A stretch of DNA of 64,000 nt from Vibrio sp. Y2-5. GTDB taxonomy: Bacteria > Pseudomonadota > Gammaproteobacteria > Enterobacterales > Vibrionaceae. The notes under the pieces are model-generated. The model had not been told where the DNA came from. It made no database searches and saw only the letters and a list, made by a program, of their open reading frames with translations. The stretch's first letter is position 1. Each line of letters begins with the position of its first letter. The stretch is taken from the NCBI RefSeq assembly GCF_014596725.1, contig NZ_JACVEG010000003.1, forward strand, positions 327,884 through 391,883, written 5' to 3'. Below are positions 29,015 through 39,885 of the stretch, piece after piece. The position numbers were made by a program, and so were the translations under genes.

Positions 29015-30013
29015 ATGCAAAACATCATCAACAAACTTTACGAACAACAGTCACTAAGCCAAAGCGAAAGCCAAGAGCTGTTCGACCATATCATTCGTGG
29101 CGAAATGGACCCGATTTTGATGTCTGCGGTACTGACAGCTTTGAAAATTAAAGGTGAGACACCGGATGAAATTGCGGGTGCAGCCAAAGCTTTGCTGGCG
29201 AATGCCAATCCTTTCCCGCGCCCAGATTATGACTTCGCTGACATCGTTGGTACTGGTGGTGATGGTTCCAATACCATCAATATCTCAACCACTTCAGCGT
29301 TTGTTGCTGCCGCGTGTGGCGTAAAAGTAGCCAAGCATGGTAACCGTGGCGTTTCTAGTAAATCCGGTTCTTCTGACCTTCTCGATTCATTCGGCATCAA
29401 CCTCGCAATGAGTGCTGAGAACACTCGCAAAGCTCTGGACGATTTGGGCGTCGCCTTCTTGTTTGCCCCTCAGTATCACGGTGGTGTTCGTCATGCGATG
29501 CCTGTGCGTCAAACCATGAAAACTCGCACCATATTCAACATTTTAGGTCCGTTGATTAACCCTGCGAGACCCAATATCGAATTAATGGGCGTTTATAGCT
29601 TAGATTTGGTTCGTCCTATTGCAGAAACCATGTTACAAATGGGTCTCAAAAGAGCCGCTGTGGTTCATGGCTCAGGATTAGATGAAGTGGCTGTACATGG
29701 TGAAACCCATGTTGCAGAGATCAAAGACGGTAAGATTGTTGAATACACTCTGACACCGCAAGATTTTGGATTAGAGACTTACCCGCTGGAGGCAATCAAA
29801 GGTGGGGAGCCTGAAGAAAACCGCGCCATCATCACTGATATCCTCAATGGCAAAGGAACGCCTGCACAACTCGCTGCTGTTGCTGTCAACGTTGCTCTTC
29901 TTTTACGACTATTTGGAAAAGAAGACCTCAAAGCGAACGCGGCGCAAGCCATTGACGTTATGAACTCAGGTAAAGCTTACGAATTAGTTCAACAATTAGC
30001 GAATCGAGGTTAA
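29015..30013 (+). CDS. trpD: Anthranilate phosphoribosyltransferase
   Basis: The ATG at 29015 (332 aa) is chosen over an upstream in-frame start because AAGGA precedes it and the product begins MQNIINKLYEQQ as in the family. It transfers phosphoribose from PRPP to anthranilate. Motifs are VGTGGDGSNTINIST, KHGNRGVSSKSGSSDLL, FAPQYHGGVRHAMPVR and the FNILGPLINP loop. It follows trpG by 72 bp. Confidence 0.96.
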   Translation: MQNIINKLYEQQSLSQSESQELFDHIIRGEMDPILMSAVLTALKIKGETPDEIAGAAKALLANANPFPRPDYDFADIVGTGGDGSNTINISTTSAFVAAACGVKVAKHGNRGVSSKSGSSDLLDSFGINLAMSAENTRKALDDLGVAFLFAPQYHGGVRHAMPVRQTMKTRTIFNILGPLINPARPNIELMGVYSLDLVRPIAETMLQMGLKRAAVVHGSGLDEVAVHGETHVAEIKDGKIVEYTLTPQDFGLETYPLEAIKGGEPEENRAIITDILNGKGTPAQLAAVAVNVALLLRLFGKEDLKANAAQAIDVMNSGKAYELVQQLANRG

Positions 30014-30020
30014 CGTCGAC

Positions 30021-31496
30021 ATGTCTAACGAAACCAACGTCAGTAACGAACTTCTTGCTAACGAGAAAGCTCAGAGCGGGGAAACACAACAACTCTCTGA
30101 ACATATTTCCGTTGAAAATACGAAAATGGCGGAAGTGTTAGCCAAGATCGTCAAAGACAAAGCGGTATGGGTTAAAGAACGCCAGAAAGAGCAGCCTCTT
30201 GAGAGCTTTAAAAATCTTCTGACCACATCTGATCGCGATTTCTACCAAGCACTGAATAACGGCAAAACAGCGTTCATTCTGGAATGCAAAAAGGCATCGC
30301 CATCAAAAGGCTTGATTCGTCAGCATTTTGATTTGGATTACATCGCATCGGTGTATAACCAGTACGCGAACGCAATTTCTGTTCTGACAGACGAAAAATA
30401 CTTTCAGGGTGACTTTGAGTTTCTGCCACGCATTCGCTCTCAGGTAACACAACCAGTATTGTGCAAAGACTTTATGATCAGCACTTATCAGGTTTATCTG
30501 GCTCGTCATTACGGCGCTGACGCAATTCTGCTAATGCTTTCAGTTCTCAATGATGAACAATATAAAGAACTGGCGGCTGTGGCTCATGAACTCGGTATGG
30601 GCATTCTGACTGAGACCAGCAACGAAGAAGAAATTCACAGAGCGGTTGCGCTTGAAGCAAAAGTGATCGGAATTAACAACCGCAACCTACGCGACCTATC
30701 AACCGATCTCAACCGCACCAAAGAGCTTGCTCCGCTACTACCAAAAGGTACAACGGTTATCTCTGAGTCCGGTATTTACACCCACCAGCAAGTGCGTGAC
30801 TTGTCGCCATACGCTAGCGGTTATTTGATTGGCAGCGCGTTAATGGCGCAGGAAAACCTTGAACTGGCAGTACGTAAAGTCGTACTGGGCGAAAACAAAG
30901 TATGCGGGTTGACTCACCCTGATGATGCAGTAAAAGCCTATCAAGCAGGCGCGGTATTTGGTGGTCTGATTTTTGTTTCTAAATCAAAACGTTATGTTGA
31001 TACAGAAGCTGCACGTTTAACCATGGCAGGCGCACCGTTGCAATATGTGGGTGTATTTCAGAATCACTCAGTAAAAGAAGTGGCAGACACCGCCGCTGAG
31101 CTTGGGTTGTTCGCAGTGCAATTACACGGTGACGAATCGCAAGCATTTATCGATGAACTGAGAGGTGTTCTGCCCGAACAGGTAGAAATCTGGAAAGCCT
31201 ACGGGGTAACCGACCAATTGCCTGCATTTATTGAAAACCATGTCGACCGCCATTTGCTGGATGCCAAAGTTGGTACACAAAGCGGTGGTACTGGAACCTC
31301 ATTTGATTGGTCATTGCTGGCAAACGCATCGATGACCAATATCATGCTGGCGGGTGGCCTTTCTGCGGAGAATGCACAACATGCAGCAACACTAGGATGT
31401 ATGGGCTTAGATCTAAATTCAGGTGTTGAATCCGAACCCGGTAAAAAAGATGCGGCAAAGTTGAAGCAAGCCTTCAGTGCAATTAGAAATTACTAA
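30021..31496 (+). CDS. trpCF: Bifunctional indole-3-glycerol-phosphate synthase / phosphoribosylanthranilate isomerase
   Basis: The 491-aa fusion has TrpC in its first part: FILECKKASPSKGLIR, the CKDFMI strand, GINNRNLRDLSTDL and VISESGI. TrpF occupies roughly residues 290-491: KVCGLTHPDDA, GGLIFV, VGVF, LHGDES and LAGGLSAENA. The first 35 residues are a poorly conserved polar extension before MAEVLAKIVKDKA, so a later start is possible, but ATG 30021 sits 7 bp after trpD. The C-F fusion is typical of enterics and vibrios. Confidence 0.95.
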   Translation: MSNETNVSNELLANEKAQSGETQQLSEHISVENTKMAEVLAKIVKDKAVWVKERQKEQPLESFKNLLTTSDRDFYQALNNGKTAFILECKKASPSKGLIRQHFDLDYIASVYNQYANAISVLTDEKYFQGDFEFLPRIRSQVTQPVLCKDFMISTYQVYLARHYGADAILLMLSVLNDEQYKELAAVAHELGMGILTETSNEEEIHRAVALEAKVIGINNRNLRDLSTDLNRTKELAPLLPKGTTVISESGIYTHQQVRDLSPYASGYLIGSALMAQENLELAVRKVVLGENKVCGLTHPDDAVKAYQAGAVFGGLIFVSKSKRYVDTEAARLTMAGAPLQYVGVFQNHSVKEVADTAAELGLFAVQLHGDESQAFIDELRGVLPEQVEIWKAYGVTDQLPAFIENHVDRHLLDAKVGTQSGGTGTSFDWSLLANASMTNIMLAGGLSAENAQHAATLGCMGLDLNSGVESEPGKKDAAKLKQAFSAIRNY

Positions 31497-31579
31497 ATTT
31501 TAGAAAATACGAACACATCGACGACTATTATCGTATCCCCGAATAGACAAACGGGGAGCGCAATTAAGGGATAATGAAC

Positions 31580-32770
31580 ATGGCAAAACTCAACGCCTAT
31601 TTTGGAGAGTACGGTGGTCAGTACGTACCTCAGATTTTAGTACCGGCTCTAGACCAACTAGAACAAGCTTTTATTGATGCTCAAGAAGACCCAGAGTTCC
31701 GTTCTGAATTTATGACTCTGCTGCAGGAATACGCTGGACGCCCTACTGCATTGACGCTAACGCGCAACATCACCAAAGGCACAAAAACCAAGTTGTACTT
31801 GAAACGTGAAGATTTGCTTCATGGCGGTGCGCACAAAACCAACCAAGTTCTTGGTCAGGCACTGTTAGCAAAACGTATGGGCAAAACCGAAATCATCGCT
31901 GAAACCGGCGCTGGTCAACATGGTGTGGCAACGGCATTGGCTTGTGCGCTGTTAGATTTGAAATGTCGCGTGTACATGGGTGCAAAAGATGTTGAGCGCC
32001 AAAGCCCGAACGTTTTCCGTATGCGCTTAATGGGCGCGGAAGTCATCCCAGTACACTCAGGTTCGGCTACCTTAAAAGATGCTTGTAACGAAGCAATGCG
32101 TGACTGGTCTGCAAGTTATGAAAATACCCACTACCTGTTAGGTACGGCTGCGGGTCCTCACCCATTCCCTACCATTGTTCGTGAATTCCAGCACATCATT
32201 GGTGAAGAGACTAAGAATCAGATTTTAGCGCGCGAAGGCCGTTTACCAGATGCGGTGATTGCTTGTGTTGGCGGCGGTTCTAACGCTATCGGTATGTTCG
32301 CTGATTTCATCGAAGAAGAATCCGTTCGTCTCATCGGTGTAGAGCCTGCGGGTAAAGGTATTGATACCGACCAACACGGCGCGCCTTTAAAGCATGGTAA
32401 GACAGGCATCTACTTAGGTATGAAAGCACCATTGATGCAAGATGAATACGGTCAGGTTGAAGAGTCTTACTCAATTTCTGCTGGTCTGGACTTCCCTTCT
32501 GTGGGTCCACAACATGCATATCTGAACTCAATTGGCCGTGCAGAATACGACAGCATTACTGACGATGAAGCTCTGGACGCGTTCCAACTGCTTGCTCGTA
32601 AAGAAGGCATCATTCCTGCGCTTGAATCTTCACACGCATTAGCGCACGCATTGAAAATGGCGTTTGCTGAGCCAGAAAAAGAGCAGTTATTAGTGGTTAA
32701 CCTGTCTGGCCGTGGAGACAAAGATATCTTCACCGTGGACAAAATTTTACAAGATAAAGGAGTGCTGTAA
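31580..32770 (+). CDS. trpB: Tryptophan synthase beta chain
   Basis: The ATG at 31580 is preferred (396 aa, [19 protein letters not shown] nine bases upstream), although ATG 31574 is also in frame. The PLP lysine lies in GGAHKTNQ, with [20 protein letters not shown] and the C-terminal SGRGDKD. It condenses indole with serine. Its stop codon overlaps the trpA ATG (TAATG), giving coupled translation of the two subunits. Confidence 0.97.
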   Translation: MAKLNAYFGEYGGQYVPQILVPALDQLEQAFIDAQEDPEFRSEFMTLLQEYAGRPTALTLTRNITKGTKTKLYLKREDLLHGGAHKTNQVLGQALLAKRMGKTEIIAETGAGQHGVATALACALLDLKCRVYMGAKDVERQSPNVFRMRLMGAEVIPVHSGSATLKDACNEAMRDWSASYENTHYLLGTAAGPHPFPTIVREFQHIIGEETKNQILAREGRLPDAVIACVGGGSNAIGMFADFIEEESVRLIGVEPAGKGIDTDQHGAPLKHGKTGIYLGMKAPLMQDEYGQVEESYSISAGLDFPSVGPQHAYLNSIGRAEYDSITDDEALDAFQLLARKEGIIPALESSHALAHALKMAFAEPEKEQLLVVNLSGRGDKDIFTVDKILQDKGVL

Positions 32771-33576
32771 TGGATCGTTATCAATCTCTTTTTCAGCGCT
32801 TAGCTGAGCAAAACCAAGGTGCATTTGTTCCATTTGTAACGATTGGTGACCCTTCTCCTGAGCTTTCTCTGCAAATTATGCAGACATTAATCGATGCTGG
32901 CGCAGATGCTCTTGAGCTCGGATTTCCGTTCTCAGATCCACTGGCAGATGGTCCAACGATTCAAGGAGCAAACAATCGTGCACTTCAGGCGGGTACTACT
33001 CCGGATATCTGTTTTGACCTTATCAAACAAATCCGAGTTAAGAACCCAGACACGCCAATCGGTTTGTTAATGTACGCTAACTTGGTGTTCTCTCGCGGCA
33101 TTGAAAACTTCTATCAACGTTGTCAGGAAGCGGGGGTTGATTCAGTGTTAGTCGCTGATGTACCAACCACAGAAAGCGCTGAATTTGTTGCAGCTGCGGA
33201 GAAATTCGGTATCAAACCGATTTTCATTGCACCACCAACGGCCAGTGATGAAACGCTGAAATCCGTTGCTTCATTGAGCCAAGGCTATACTTATCTGCTT
33301 TCTCGCGCTGGTGTGACAGGTGCAGAAACAAAAGCCAATATGCCAGTGCATGCGTTATTGGATCGTTTGAACCAGTTTGATGCTCCACCTGCACTTCTTG
33401 GTTTTGGTATCTCGCAACCGGAACAAGTAAAACAAGCGATTGTGGCAGGCGCGGCGGGTGCGATCTCAGGTTCTGCTGTGGTGAAAATCATCGAAACAAA
33501 CCAAAACAACCCTGAAGCGCTGCTGAAATCACTGGCTGACTTCATTACACCAATGAAACAAGCGACCATCAAATAG
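32770..33576 (+). CDS. trpA: Tryptophan synthase alpha chain
   Basis: The 268-aa TIM barrel cleaves indole-3-glycerol phosphate to indole, which is channelled to TrpB. Catalytic Glu lies in [15 protein letters not shown] with the neighbouring Asp. Other motifs are [21 protein letters not shown] and [10 protein letters not shown]. It is the last gene of the operon; a hairpin follows. Confidence 0.97.
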   Translation: MDRYQSLFQRLAEQNQGAFVPFVTIGDPSPELSLQIMQTLIDAGADALELGFPFSDPLADGPTIQGANNRALQAGTTPDICFDLIKQIRVKNPDTPIGLLMYANLVFSRGIENFYQRCQEAGVDSVLVADVPTTESAEFVAAAEKFGIKPIFIAPPTASDETLKSVASLSQGYTYLLSRAGVTGAETKANMPVHALLDRLNQFDAPPALLGFGISQPEQVKQAIVAGAAGAISGSAVVKIIETNQNNPEALLKSLADFITPMKQATIK

Positions 33577-33910
33577 CTGCCAATAAGGTAGGGTTTAGTG
33601 ACCCTACCTCCTTCTCTCAATGATCAATTTTTAACTGGCAACTTTTAACTATCCAAAGGTTATCACTTAGAAGTTGATCATATTTTTTTAACATTTAACC
33701 GACTACTTCCGTCAAGTGCTCCCTGCTGCATCGGCTACTCATTTTTGTTACAAACCCCCCAAGCAAACGTTTTCTATGCTCAATAATTAACCACTTCATC
33801 CACCAAAATGGGTGAATAAGTCAAATCCTACGCAGATGCATATTGCCAATTGTGAAATATAAGTGTAAAAAACCGAGCAACATAATTTTCCACTAATCGA
33901 GGATTGGTTA
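33577..33910. promoter_or_regulatory. Intergenic region after trpA with weak terminator
   Basis: GGTAGGGT-TTAGTG-ACCCTACC at 33587-33608 is a good stem with only a short pyrimidine tail, the likely trp operon terminator. The remaining roughly 300 bp are AT-rich and presumably hold the symporter promoter. No gene or repeat was seen. Confidence 0.6.
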
Positions 33911-35212
33911 GTGGTTATGTCTACAAATTTACACATTATTAGCACAGGGGTTAAGGAAGTGTTAAAACAAAAGAATTTACTACAGAACATTGGTGTTCAA
34001 GTTGTGATTGCCATGGTACTCGGTACTCTTATTGGTGCTGTCATGGGTCACGATGCGACAATGTTTTCTCCGTTGGGTGCCATTTTCATTAACCTAATCA
34101 AGATGTTAGTTATTCCTCTGGTTGCTGTTGCTCTGATTTCAGGTGCAGCTGGCCTAGGCAATAGCCACTCAGCAGGTAAAGTGGGTTTCGTGACCCTAGG
34201 TTACTTTGCTGTGACTTCTGCTTTGGCAGTTGCTCTTGCACTGGTTATGGGTGAAGTATTCCAACCGGGTATGGGTATTGATGTTTCTGGTGTTGAAGGC
34301 ATGTTCTCAGCAGAATACGCATCAAAAGGTGAACTACCTACGTTTTGGGCAACCGTTATCGGTATGATTCCGACTAACGTATTCCAATCTTTGAACGACG
34401 CAAACATTCTGCAAATTCTCGTTTTCTGCTTGTTCTTAGGTATTGCCATTTCAAAACAGAGCCCAGAGAAACGCGAACCTGTCATCAATGGTGTAAACAC
34501 TATCGTTGATTCAATGGTGTGGATGATCAACAAGGTAATGGTTATCGCTCCAATCGGCGTATTCGGTCTGATGGCTGAAGCAGTAGGTACATTCGGCTTT
34601 GGTGCCCTAATGGTGGTATTCAAACTGTTTGTGGTTTACACAGCCGCTATCCTGGTTTTTGGTTTCATCGTTTATCCAGCAATGATTCATTTCTTCAGCA
34701 AAACTTCAGCTAAGAAATTCATCAGTGCAATGAAGAAGCCACAGGCGGTTGCTCTTTCAACAGCATCTTCTATGGCAACACTTCCTGTTACTATGGATAC
34801 CGTTGAGAAAGAGCTAGGTGTACGTAACTCGACAGCGTCATTCGTTCTGCCTCTAGGTGCAACGATCAACATGTCTGGTAACGCAATCTACTACGGCTTG
34901 GTCGCAGTGTTCTTTGCTCAACTATTCCACATTGACCTATCAATGGGTGCTTACATTGCAATCATCGTGACTGCAACGCTAGGTGCTGTTGGTCAAGCGG
35001 GTGTACCTGGTCCTTCATTCCTTGTTGTAGCAGTTCTTCTTGCTGCAGGCATTCCAATTGAAGGTCTACCACTGCTATTCGCTCTAGACCGTATCTTCGA
35101 TATGATCCGTACCGCACTAAACATCACTGGTGATGCAGCTTGTGCAGTGATCGTTGATTCTATGATTGAAGATTCTGAAGCTGAAAAAGTTTATCAAGAT
35201 CAGCAAGCTTAA
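33911..35212 (+). CDS. Dicarboxylate/amino acid:cation symporter (DAACS family)
   Basis: The 433-aa inner membrane protein belongs to the GltP/DctA/GltPh fold. It has eight or so membrane helices, the serine-rich hairpin stretch ALSTASSMATLPVT, the NMSGNAIYYG motif and GAVGQAGVPGPSF. It also has the C-terminal DRIFDMIRTALNITGD motif with substrate-binding Asp/Arg-type positions. GTG at 33911 is taken because GAGG lies eight bases upstream; ATG at 33917 is possible. It imports glutamate, aspartate or C4-dicarboxylates with Na+ or H+. The exact substrate cannot be set from sequence. Confidence 0.9.
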   Translation: MVMSTNLHIISTGVKEVLKQKNLLQNIGVQVVIAMVLGTLIGAVMGHDATMFSPLGAIFINLIKMLVIPLVAVALISGAAGLGNSHSAGKVGFVTLGYFAVTSALAVALALVMGEVFQPGMGIDVSGVEGMFSAEYASKGELPTFWATVIGMIPTNVFQSLNDANILQILVFCLFLGIAISKQSPEKREPVINGVNTIVDSMVWMINKVMVIAPIGVFGLMAEAVGTFGFGALMVVFKLFVVYTAAILVFGFIVYPAMIHFFSKTSAKKFISAMKKPQAVALSTASSMATLPVTMDTVEKELGVRNSTASFVLPLGATINMSGNAIYYGLVAVFFAQLFHIDLSMGAYIAIIVTATLGAVGQAGVPGPSFLVVAVLLAAGIPIEGLPLLFALDRIFDMIRTALNITGDAACAVIVDSMIEDSEAEKVYQDQQA

Positions 35213-35228
35213 TAGCTGAATTTCTAAC

Positions 35229-35256
35229 AAAAACCGCTCATCAGAGCGGTTTTTTC
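35229..35256 (+). terminator. Terminator of the symporter gene
   Basis: ACCGCTC-ATCA-GAGCGGT followed by TTTTTC, 20 nt after the stop codon. Confidence 0.93.
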
Positions 35257-35353
35257 ATTTCTCTAATTTGTAACTAAATCGCTAATAGCTATTCAGATGA
35301 CAGAGCAAATTGAGTAGACTGTCGGCAACGAAAAGTTTGGATGTACCCACATA

Positions 35354-35899
35354 ATGAAACAACTGATTGAGTTTATTCCTCTATTTATCTTCTTTGCTCT
35401 GTTTAAGCTATACGATATTTATGTTGCAACAGCTGCACTGATCGCTGCAACCGCGATTCAAGTAGCTATTTCGTACTTTGTGTACAAGAAAGTTGAAAAA
35501 ATGCAGCTCATCACTTTTGCTGTTGTCGCCATCTTTGGTGGTATGACAATTTTCCTTCACGATGACAACTTCATTAAATGGAAAGTAACCATTGTTTACA
35601 CAGTGTTTGCTCTGGGTCTGACCATCAGTCATTTGATGGGCAAATCAGCAATCAAAAGTATGCTAGGTAAAGAAATCACTTTGCCTGACAGTGTATGGGC
35701 AAAAGTAAACTGGGCATGGGTCAGCTTTTTCGCCATCTGCGCCGTAGTGAATATCTACGTTGCTTATCAGCTACCTCTAGATGTTTGGGTGAACTTCAAA
35801 GTGTTCGGCCTTCTTATCGCAACATTTGTCTACACGCTACTGACTGGCGTTTATATTTACAAACATCTTCCTAAAGAACAGAAAAATTCCAATCAATAG
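35354..35899 (+). CDS. yciB: Inner membrane-spanning septation protein YciB (IspZ/IspA)
   Basis: The 181-aa protein has five hydrophobic segments, begins [18 protein letters not shown] and carries the family word WVKVNWAW-like [12 protein letters not shown] and the conserved FVNIYVAY-like region. It is an envelope integrity and septation-related protein that interacts with elongation and division complexes in E. coli. The order yciB-yciA-yciI is conserved with enterics. Confidence 0.93.
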   Translation: MKQLIEFIPLFIFFALFKLYDIYVATAALIAATAIQVAISYFVYKKVEKMQLITFAVVAIFGGMTIFLHDDNFIKWKVTIVYTVFALGLTISHLMGKSAIKSMLGKEITLPDSVWAKVNWAWVSFFAICAVVNIYVAYQLPLDVWVNFKVFGLLIATFVYTLLTGVYIYKHLPKEQKNSNQ

Positions 35900-36016
35900 A
35901 CTGTTCTACATGACTCTTAGGGGTTAATAAGCAGCAGAATTTACTGCTATAATGCCCTCTTTTCTGACAGCGACTTGGTAAACTCAGTCGCTGTTTTGCT
36001 TACTACGGAATTTGAA

Positions 36017-36418
36017 ATGAGTCAGGAAGTCGGTTCCCCTAAAGGCCAGTTATTACTTAGAACCGTCGCTATGCCAGCAGACACCAATGCAAATGGCGAT
36101 ATTTTTGGTGGTTGGATTATGTCTCAGTTGGACTTGGCTGGCGGTATTTTGGCGAAAGAGATTTCTTCTGGTCGTATTGTTACAGCCTCTGTTTCCAGCA
36201 TCGCGTTTAAAAAACCAGTGAAAGTGGGTGATGTGGTCTGCTGTTATGGTGAATGTACTAAAATAGGTCGCACTTCTATGTCGATTAACTTAGAAGTTTG
36301 GGTAAAACCCGTTAAAGTCGACGGTATCGGTGACCGTTTCCAAGTGTGTGAAGCAACATTTAATTATGTCGCAATTGATTCCAATGGACGCCCTCGCCCG
36401 ATTAACGCAGGAAACTGA
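36017..36418 (+). CDS. yciA: Acyl-CoA thioesterase YciA
   Basis: The ATG at 36017 gives 133 aa beginning MSQEVGSPKGQLLLRT. The hot-dog fold thioesterase is recognised by MPADTNANGDIFGGWIMSQ, split here as MPADTNANGDIF and GGWIMSQLDLAGG, with the catalytic Asp of the NANGDIFGG motif. YciA hydrolyses a broad range of acyl-CoAs. An upstream ATG in the same frame lacks family similarity. Confidence 0.94.
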   Translation: MSQEVGSPKGQLLLRTVAMPADTNANGDIFGGWIMSQLDLAGGILAKEISSGRIVTASVSSIAFKKPVKVGDVVCCYGECTKIGRTSMSINLEVWVKPVKVDGIGDRFQVCEATFNYVAIDSNGRPRPINAGN

Positions 36419-36514
36419 TCACAGAAACATCACCATCAAGGTATTAATATTGCCAAGTTTCAGTACATTAACGCTGTTAACTTGCCGTCTCAGTCAATTA
36501 TAAGGATATGGATT

Positions 36515-36811
36515 ATGTGGTATGTCATTTTTTCTCAAGACGTTGAGAATTCTCTGGAAAAACGTATGAGTGTTCGTGCTGCGCACTTAGAACGCTTACA
36601 AGTACTTCAAGATGAAGGCCGTTTACTGACCGCTGGCCCACTACCTGCTATTGATTCAGAAAACCCGGGAGAAGCAGGTTTCACTGGCTCAACCGTTATT
36701 GCTGATTTCAACTCGTTAGAAGAAGCCAAAGCATGGGCAGAGGCAGATCCTTATGTCGCAGCCGGTGTTTATGCAGATGTCATCATCAAACCGTTCAAGA
36801 AAGTATTTTAA
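36515..36811 (+). CDS. yciI: YciI family protein
   Basis: The ATG at 36515 follows AAGGAT and gives 98 aa beginning [14 protein letters not shown]. The dimeric alpha-beta barrel fold shows the conserved AAHLERL His and the LTAGPLPA motif, then [12 protein letters not shown] with the family Asp-Pro. The YciI function is unknown; a His/Asp pair suggests a catalytic or ligand-binding pocket. The next gene begins 1 bp after the stop. Confidence 0.92.
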   Translation: MWYVIFSQDVENSLEKRMSVRAAHLERLQVLQDEGRLLTAGPLPAIDSENPGEAGFTGSTVIADFNSLEEAKAWAEADPYVAAGVYADVIIKPFKKVF

Positions 36812-36812
36812 T

Positions 36813-37208
36813 ATGAAAAAAAGTATTGCTGGGTTTATCGCTTTCGGCTTAGTCCTGCTCTCAGGTTGTAGTTCTAATTCAGACAACCAGAGAAATCTTG
36901 AACTACTTGCAGATAATAGAGCCAGCCTGCTGAGCGCTGAACTGCCTTTAGAATATGGTCCACTCAACATCATGCGTGCGACTGCCAAAGACACCACCAT
37001 TGAAATGATGATGGTTTATAACGCTGATGATAAAAATGCCAAACCTGTCACTCAGGTTATGCAAAGCAGTATCAGCACCTTTTGTTCAGACAAGAATATC
37101 AAAGCAAACCTTGAAGTAGGTTTAAGTTACCGTATTAAAATGCGTAACACTCGCGGGCAACTGATGGTCGATGAACTCATCACTGAGCAAACTTGCGCTT
37201 CACAATAG
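36813..37208 (+). CDS. aspS: AspS-type pilotin lipoprotein of the type II secretion secretin
   Basis: The 131-aa lipoprotein has a signal peptide ending LLSGC (Cys19). Family words follow: NLELLADNRASLLSAELP (N-terminal helix), LEYGPLNIMRA, GLSYRIKMRNTRGQLMV and a C-terminal cysteine pair with Cys in STFCSD and EQTC. This matches the Vibrio AspS pilotin (V. cholerae VC1703), structurally distinct from PulS, which guides the GspD secretin to the outer membrane. The location between yciI and metE matches V. cholerae. The secretin genes themselves are elsewhere. Confidence 0.88.
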   Translation: MKKSIAGFIAFGLVLLSGCSSNSDNQRNLELLADNRASLLSAELPLEYGPLNIMRATAKDTTIEMMMVYNADDKNAKPVTQVMQSSISTFCSDKNIKANLEVGLSYRIKMRNTRGQLMVDELITEQTCASQ

Positions 37209-37239
37209 CTTTACTCTCTAAAATGCTTTGTTCTAAAGA

Positions 37240-37263
37240 CAAGGGGCTCATTTGAGCCCCTTG
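37240..37263. terminator. Bidirectional terminator between aspS and metE
   Basis: CAAGGGGCTCA-TT-TGAGCCCCTTG is a perfect 11-bp palindrome between two convergent genes, with T-rich sequence downstream on the plus strand. Confidence 0.92.
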
Positions 37264-37283
37264 TTTGTTATTCCAACTAGCGA

Positions 37284-39593
37284 TTATGCTGCGTTACTTT
37301 GTGCTTCTTCGCGCAAAGTTTTTGCCGCTAACACCATGTTGATCAGCGACGCTTCCACTTCTTTCCAGTTACGCGTTTTCAGACCGCAATCAGGGTTTAC
37401 CCATAGTCGTACTGCTGGGATCTTGGCAGACGCTTTACGCAATAAGCCTTCAATCCATTCTTGTGTTGGAATGTTTGGCGAGTGGATATCGTAAACACCC
37501 GGACCAATTTCGTTCGGATAATTGAACTCTTCGAACGCTTTCAAAAGTTCCATGTTCGAGCGAGAGGTTTCAATGGTAATCACATCTGCATCCAGCGCTG
37601 CCACTGAGTCAATGATTTCGTTAAATTCGCTGTAACACATGTGTGTATGAATCTGGGTATGCGATGTGGCGCTTGCCGCAGAGATTTTGAACGCTTCTAC
37701 CGCCCAATCTAAGTATGCCTTGTGGTCACGTTTCTTCAGAGGCAAACCTTCGCGAATCGCCGGTTCATCAATCTGGATAATATTAATCCCTGCATCCTGT
37801 AAATCAGATACTTCGTCACGCAATGCCAGCGCCAGTTGCTGTGCGATTTCTTTGCGGCTGATATCTTCACGAGGGAAAGTCCAACATAAGATAGTAACCG
37901 GCCCTGTTAGCATTCCTTTCATCTTCTTATTCGTTAATGATTGAGCATAACTTGACCATTCCACAGTGATTGGTTTATCGCGTTCAATATCGGCAACCAC
38001 AATCGCAGGCTTAACACAGCGAGAGCCGTAGCTTTGTACCCATCCAAACTGAGTGGTTTGGAAACCTGATAAGTTTTCAGCAAAGTATTCGACCATGTCG
38101 TTACGTTCTGCTTCACCATGTACCAATACATCCAGCCCCAGAGCCTCCTGACGCTTCACTGCATCAGCAATGTGACCTTTGAGCGCCGAGATATAATCCG
38201 CCTCCGGTATCGCACCTGTGCGAAAAGCGCTGCGTTGAGCACGGATCTCTCCAGTTTGCGGGAATGAGCCAATAGTTGTGGTCGGAAATAATGGTAAGCC
38301 CAACTGCTTAGCTTGTGTCACCGCACGTTGCTTGTACGGCTCACTGCGCTCCGCCAATGAAGCCGTGATAGCGTTAACCCTCGATTGCACTTGAGGCTTG
38401 TTTACATGCGTTGCGGTTTTTCTATCAACAATAGGCAGACTATAAGTGTCACAAGCCAGAATCGCTTCTTGGTTGCCATCTAATGCTCGTCCAAGTAGTG
38501 CGACTTCGGTGACTTTTTGCTTAGCAAACGCAAACCAGCTGCGTACTTCTGTTGAGAGATCCTGTTCGAGTTCTAAATTCACCGGGCTGTGAAGTAACGA
38601 GCATGAACTCGCAATCCAAAGGCGATCACCCAGCTTATCTTTTATTGGCTGCAATCTGTTACGCAGGTTGCCTAAATCTGCACGCCACACATTTCTGCCG
38701 TTGATAGCCCCCACAGACAACACCCACTGTTGTGGAAGCTTCTCTAGTACGCTATCTAGCTGTTGTGGCGCAGCTGAAATATCAATGTGAAGCCCGTTAA
38801 CAGGCAGTGCAACAATTTTGTCTAACGTATCAATCACCGAATCAAAGTAGGTCGTTAGCAGCACTTTTACATCACCTTGCAGTACCTGATACGCCAGTTT
38901 AAATGCATCTTGCCATTGGCTTTCTAACTCCAGTGACAGTACTGGCTCATCGATTTGAACCCACTCTACCCCTTGTTTAGCCAATTTAGACAAAATGCTT
39001 TGATAAGCCGTTAGCAAACGTGAAAGCAATGTTAAACGATCAAAATTGTCTTCCACTTCTTTCCCCAAGTAGAGATAACTCACTGGTCCCAAAAGCACTG
39101 GTTTTACATTTGCACCTGTTTTCACCGCTTCATTGACTTCTTCAAATAGCTGCGGCCAGCTCACTTCAAACTTATCGTCAGAACTGAATTCAGGAACGAT
39201 GTAGTGATAGTTAGTATTGAACCATTTGGTCATGTCCGATGCCGCACTGCCGCTACAACCACACGAATTTTGAGACTGACCACGTCCAACTCGGAAAAGA
39301 GTATCAAGATCTGGAAAGCTATCTTTGTTATGAGACAGATGATGACGAGCAGGAACATGTCCAAGCAGCAAGGTGGTGGTAAGAACATGGTCATACCATG
39401 CAAAATCTCCGGCTGTCGTAAAGCTTAAACCCGCTTCTTTTTGTAAAGCCCAGTTGTTATGGCGGATTTCACTCCCCACCGCTTTTAGCTCTTGCTGAGT
39501 GATATCACCACGCCAGTATTTCTCTAATGCAAATTTAAGTTCGCGTTTTTCGCCAATGCGTGGATAGCCCAAAATATGTGTAATAGTCGCCAT
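37284..39593 (-). CDS. metE: Cobalamin-independent methionine synthase
   Basis: The 769-aa enzyme transfers a methyl group from methyltetrahydropteroyltriglutamate to homocysteine. Two homologous barrels are visible. The N-terminal one starts [15 protein letters not shown]; the C-terminal one contains [13 protein letters not shown], the zinc ligands in HTHMCYSEF and NPDCGLKTR, and [13 protein letters not shown]. MetJ-like boxes lie in its leader, as expected for a methionine-repressed gene. Confidence 0.97.
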   Translation of the reverse strand: MATITHILGYPRIGEKRELKFALEKYWRGDITQQELKAVGSEIRHNNWALQKEAGLSFTTAGDFAWYDHVLTTTLLLGHVPARHHLSHNKDSFPDLDTLFRVGRGQSQNSCGCSGSAASDMTKWFNTNYHYIVPEFSSDDKFEVSWPQLFEEVNEAVKTGANVKPVLLGPVSYLYLGKEVEDNFDRLTLLSRLLTAYQSILSKLAKQGVEWVQIDEPVLSLELESQWQDAFKLAYQVLQGDVKVLLTTYFDSVIDTLDKIVALPVNGLHIDISAAPQQLDSVLEKLPQQWVLSVGAINGRNVWRADLGNLRNRLQPIKDKLGDRLWIASSCSLLHSPVNLELEQDLSTEVRSWFAFAKQKVTEVALLGRALDGNQEAILACDTYSLPIVDRKTATHVNKPQVQSRVNAITASLAERSEPYKQRAVTQAKQLGLPLFPTTTIGSFPQTGEIRAQRSAFRTGAIPEADYISALKGHIADAVKRQEALGLDVLVHGEAERNDMVEYFAENLSGFQTTQFGWVQSYGSRCVKPAIVVADIERDKPITVEWSSYAQSLTNKKMKGMLTGPVTILCWTFPREDISRKEIAQQLALALRDEVSDLQDAGINIIQIDEPAIREGLPLKKRDHKAYLDWAVEAFKISAASATSHTQIHTHMCYSEFNEIIDSVAALDADVITIETSRSNMELLKAFEEFNYPNEIGPGVYDIHSPNIPTQEWIEGLLRKASAKIPAVRLWVNPDCGLKTRNWKEVEASLINMVLAAKTLREEAQSNAA

Positions 39594-39622
39594 ATGATCG
39601 TTCCTTCTATTAATCTGAGGTT

Positions 39623-39646
39623 AGACAAAAAGATGTCTGGATGGCT
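39623..39646 (-). promoter_or_regulatory. Tandem MetJ-box-like octamers upstream of metE
   Basis: Three consecutive octamers, AGACAAAA, AGATGTCT and GGATGGCT, score about 4, 7 and 5 of 8 against the met box AGACGTCT. They lie 30-53 bp upstream of the metE ATG, where MetJ repression would act. Not tested. Confidence 0.65.
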
Positions 39647-39885
39647 AAACTATTACCCTAGCCGCTAATTGAAACAATCAACTAATATTCAACTTGTTTA
39701 TTAAAAATATTCATGCGCGCTAAATCACTTCAGCAGCAAAGTAACAAACCAAACGACAAATGATGCTGAACCCCACTGTGCAAGCAGCCTTTCCTTTGCG
39801 ACAAACAGACTAATCCTACATACAGCAAAATCCCCACGGACCTAAAATAGTGAGTTGAGTTTTAACCCCCATTTGAGTTTGAGTG

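Noticed and set aside
39660..39700. MetR site (TGAA-N5-TTCA) upstream of metE
   Set aside because: A TGAA and a TTCA exist but are too far apart to be one site; only the MetJ-like octamers are kept.
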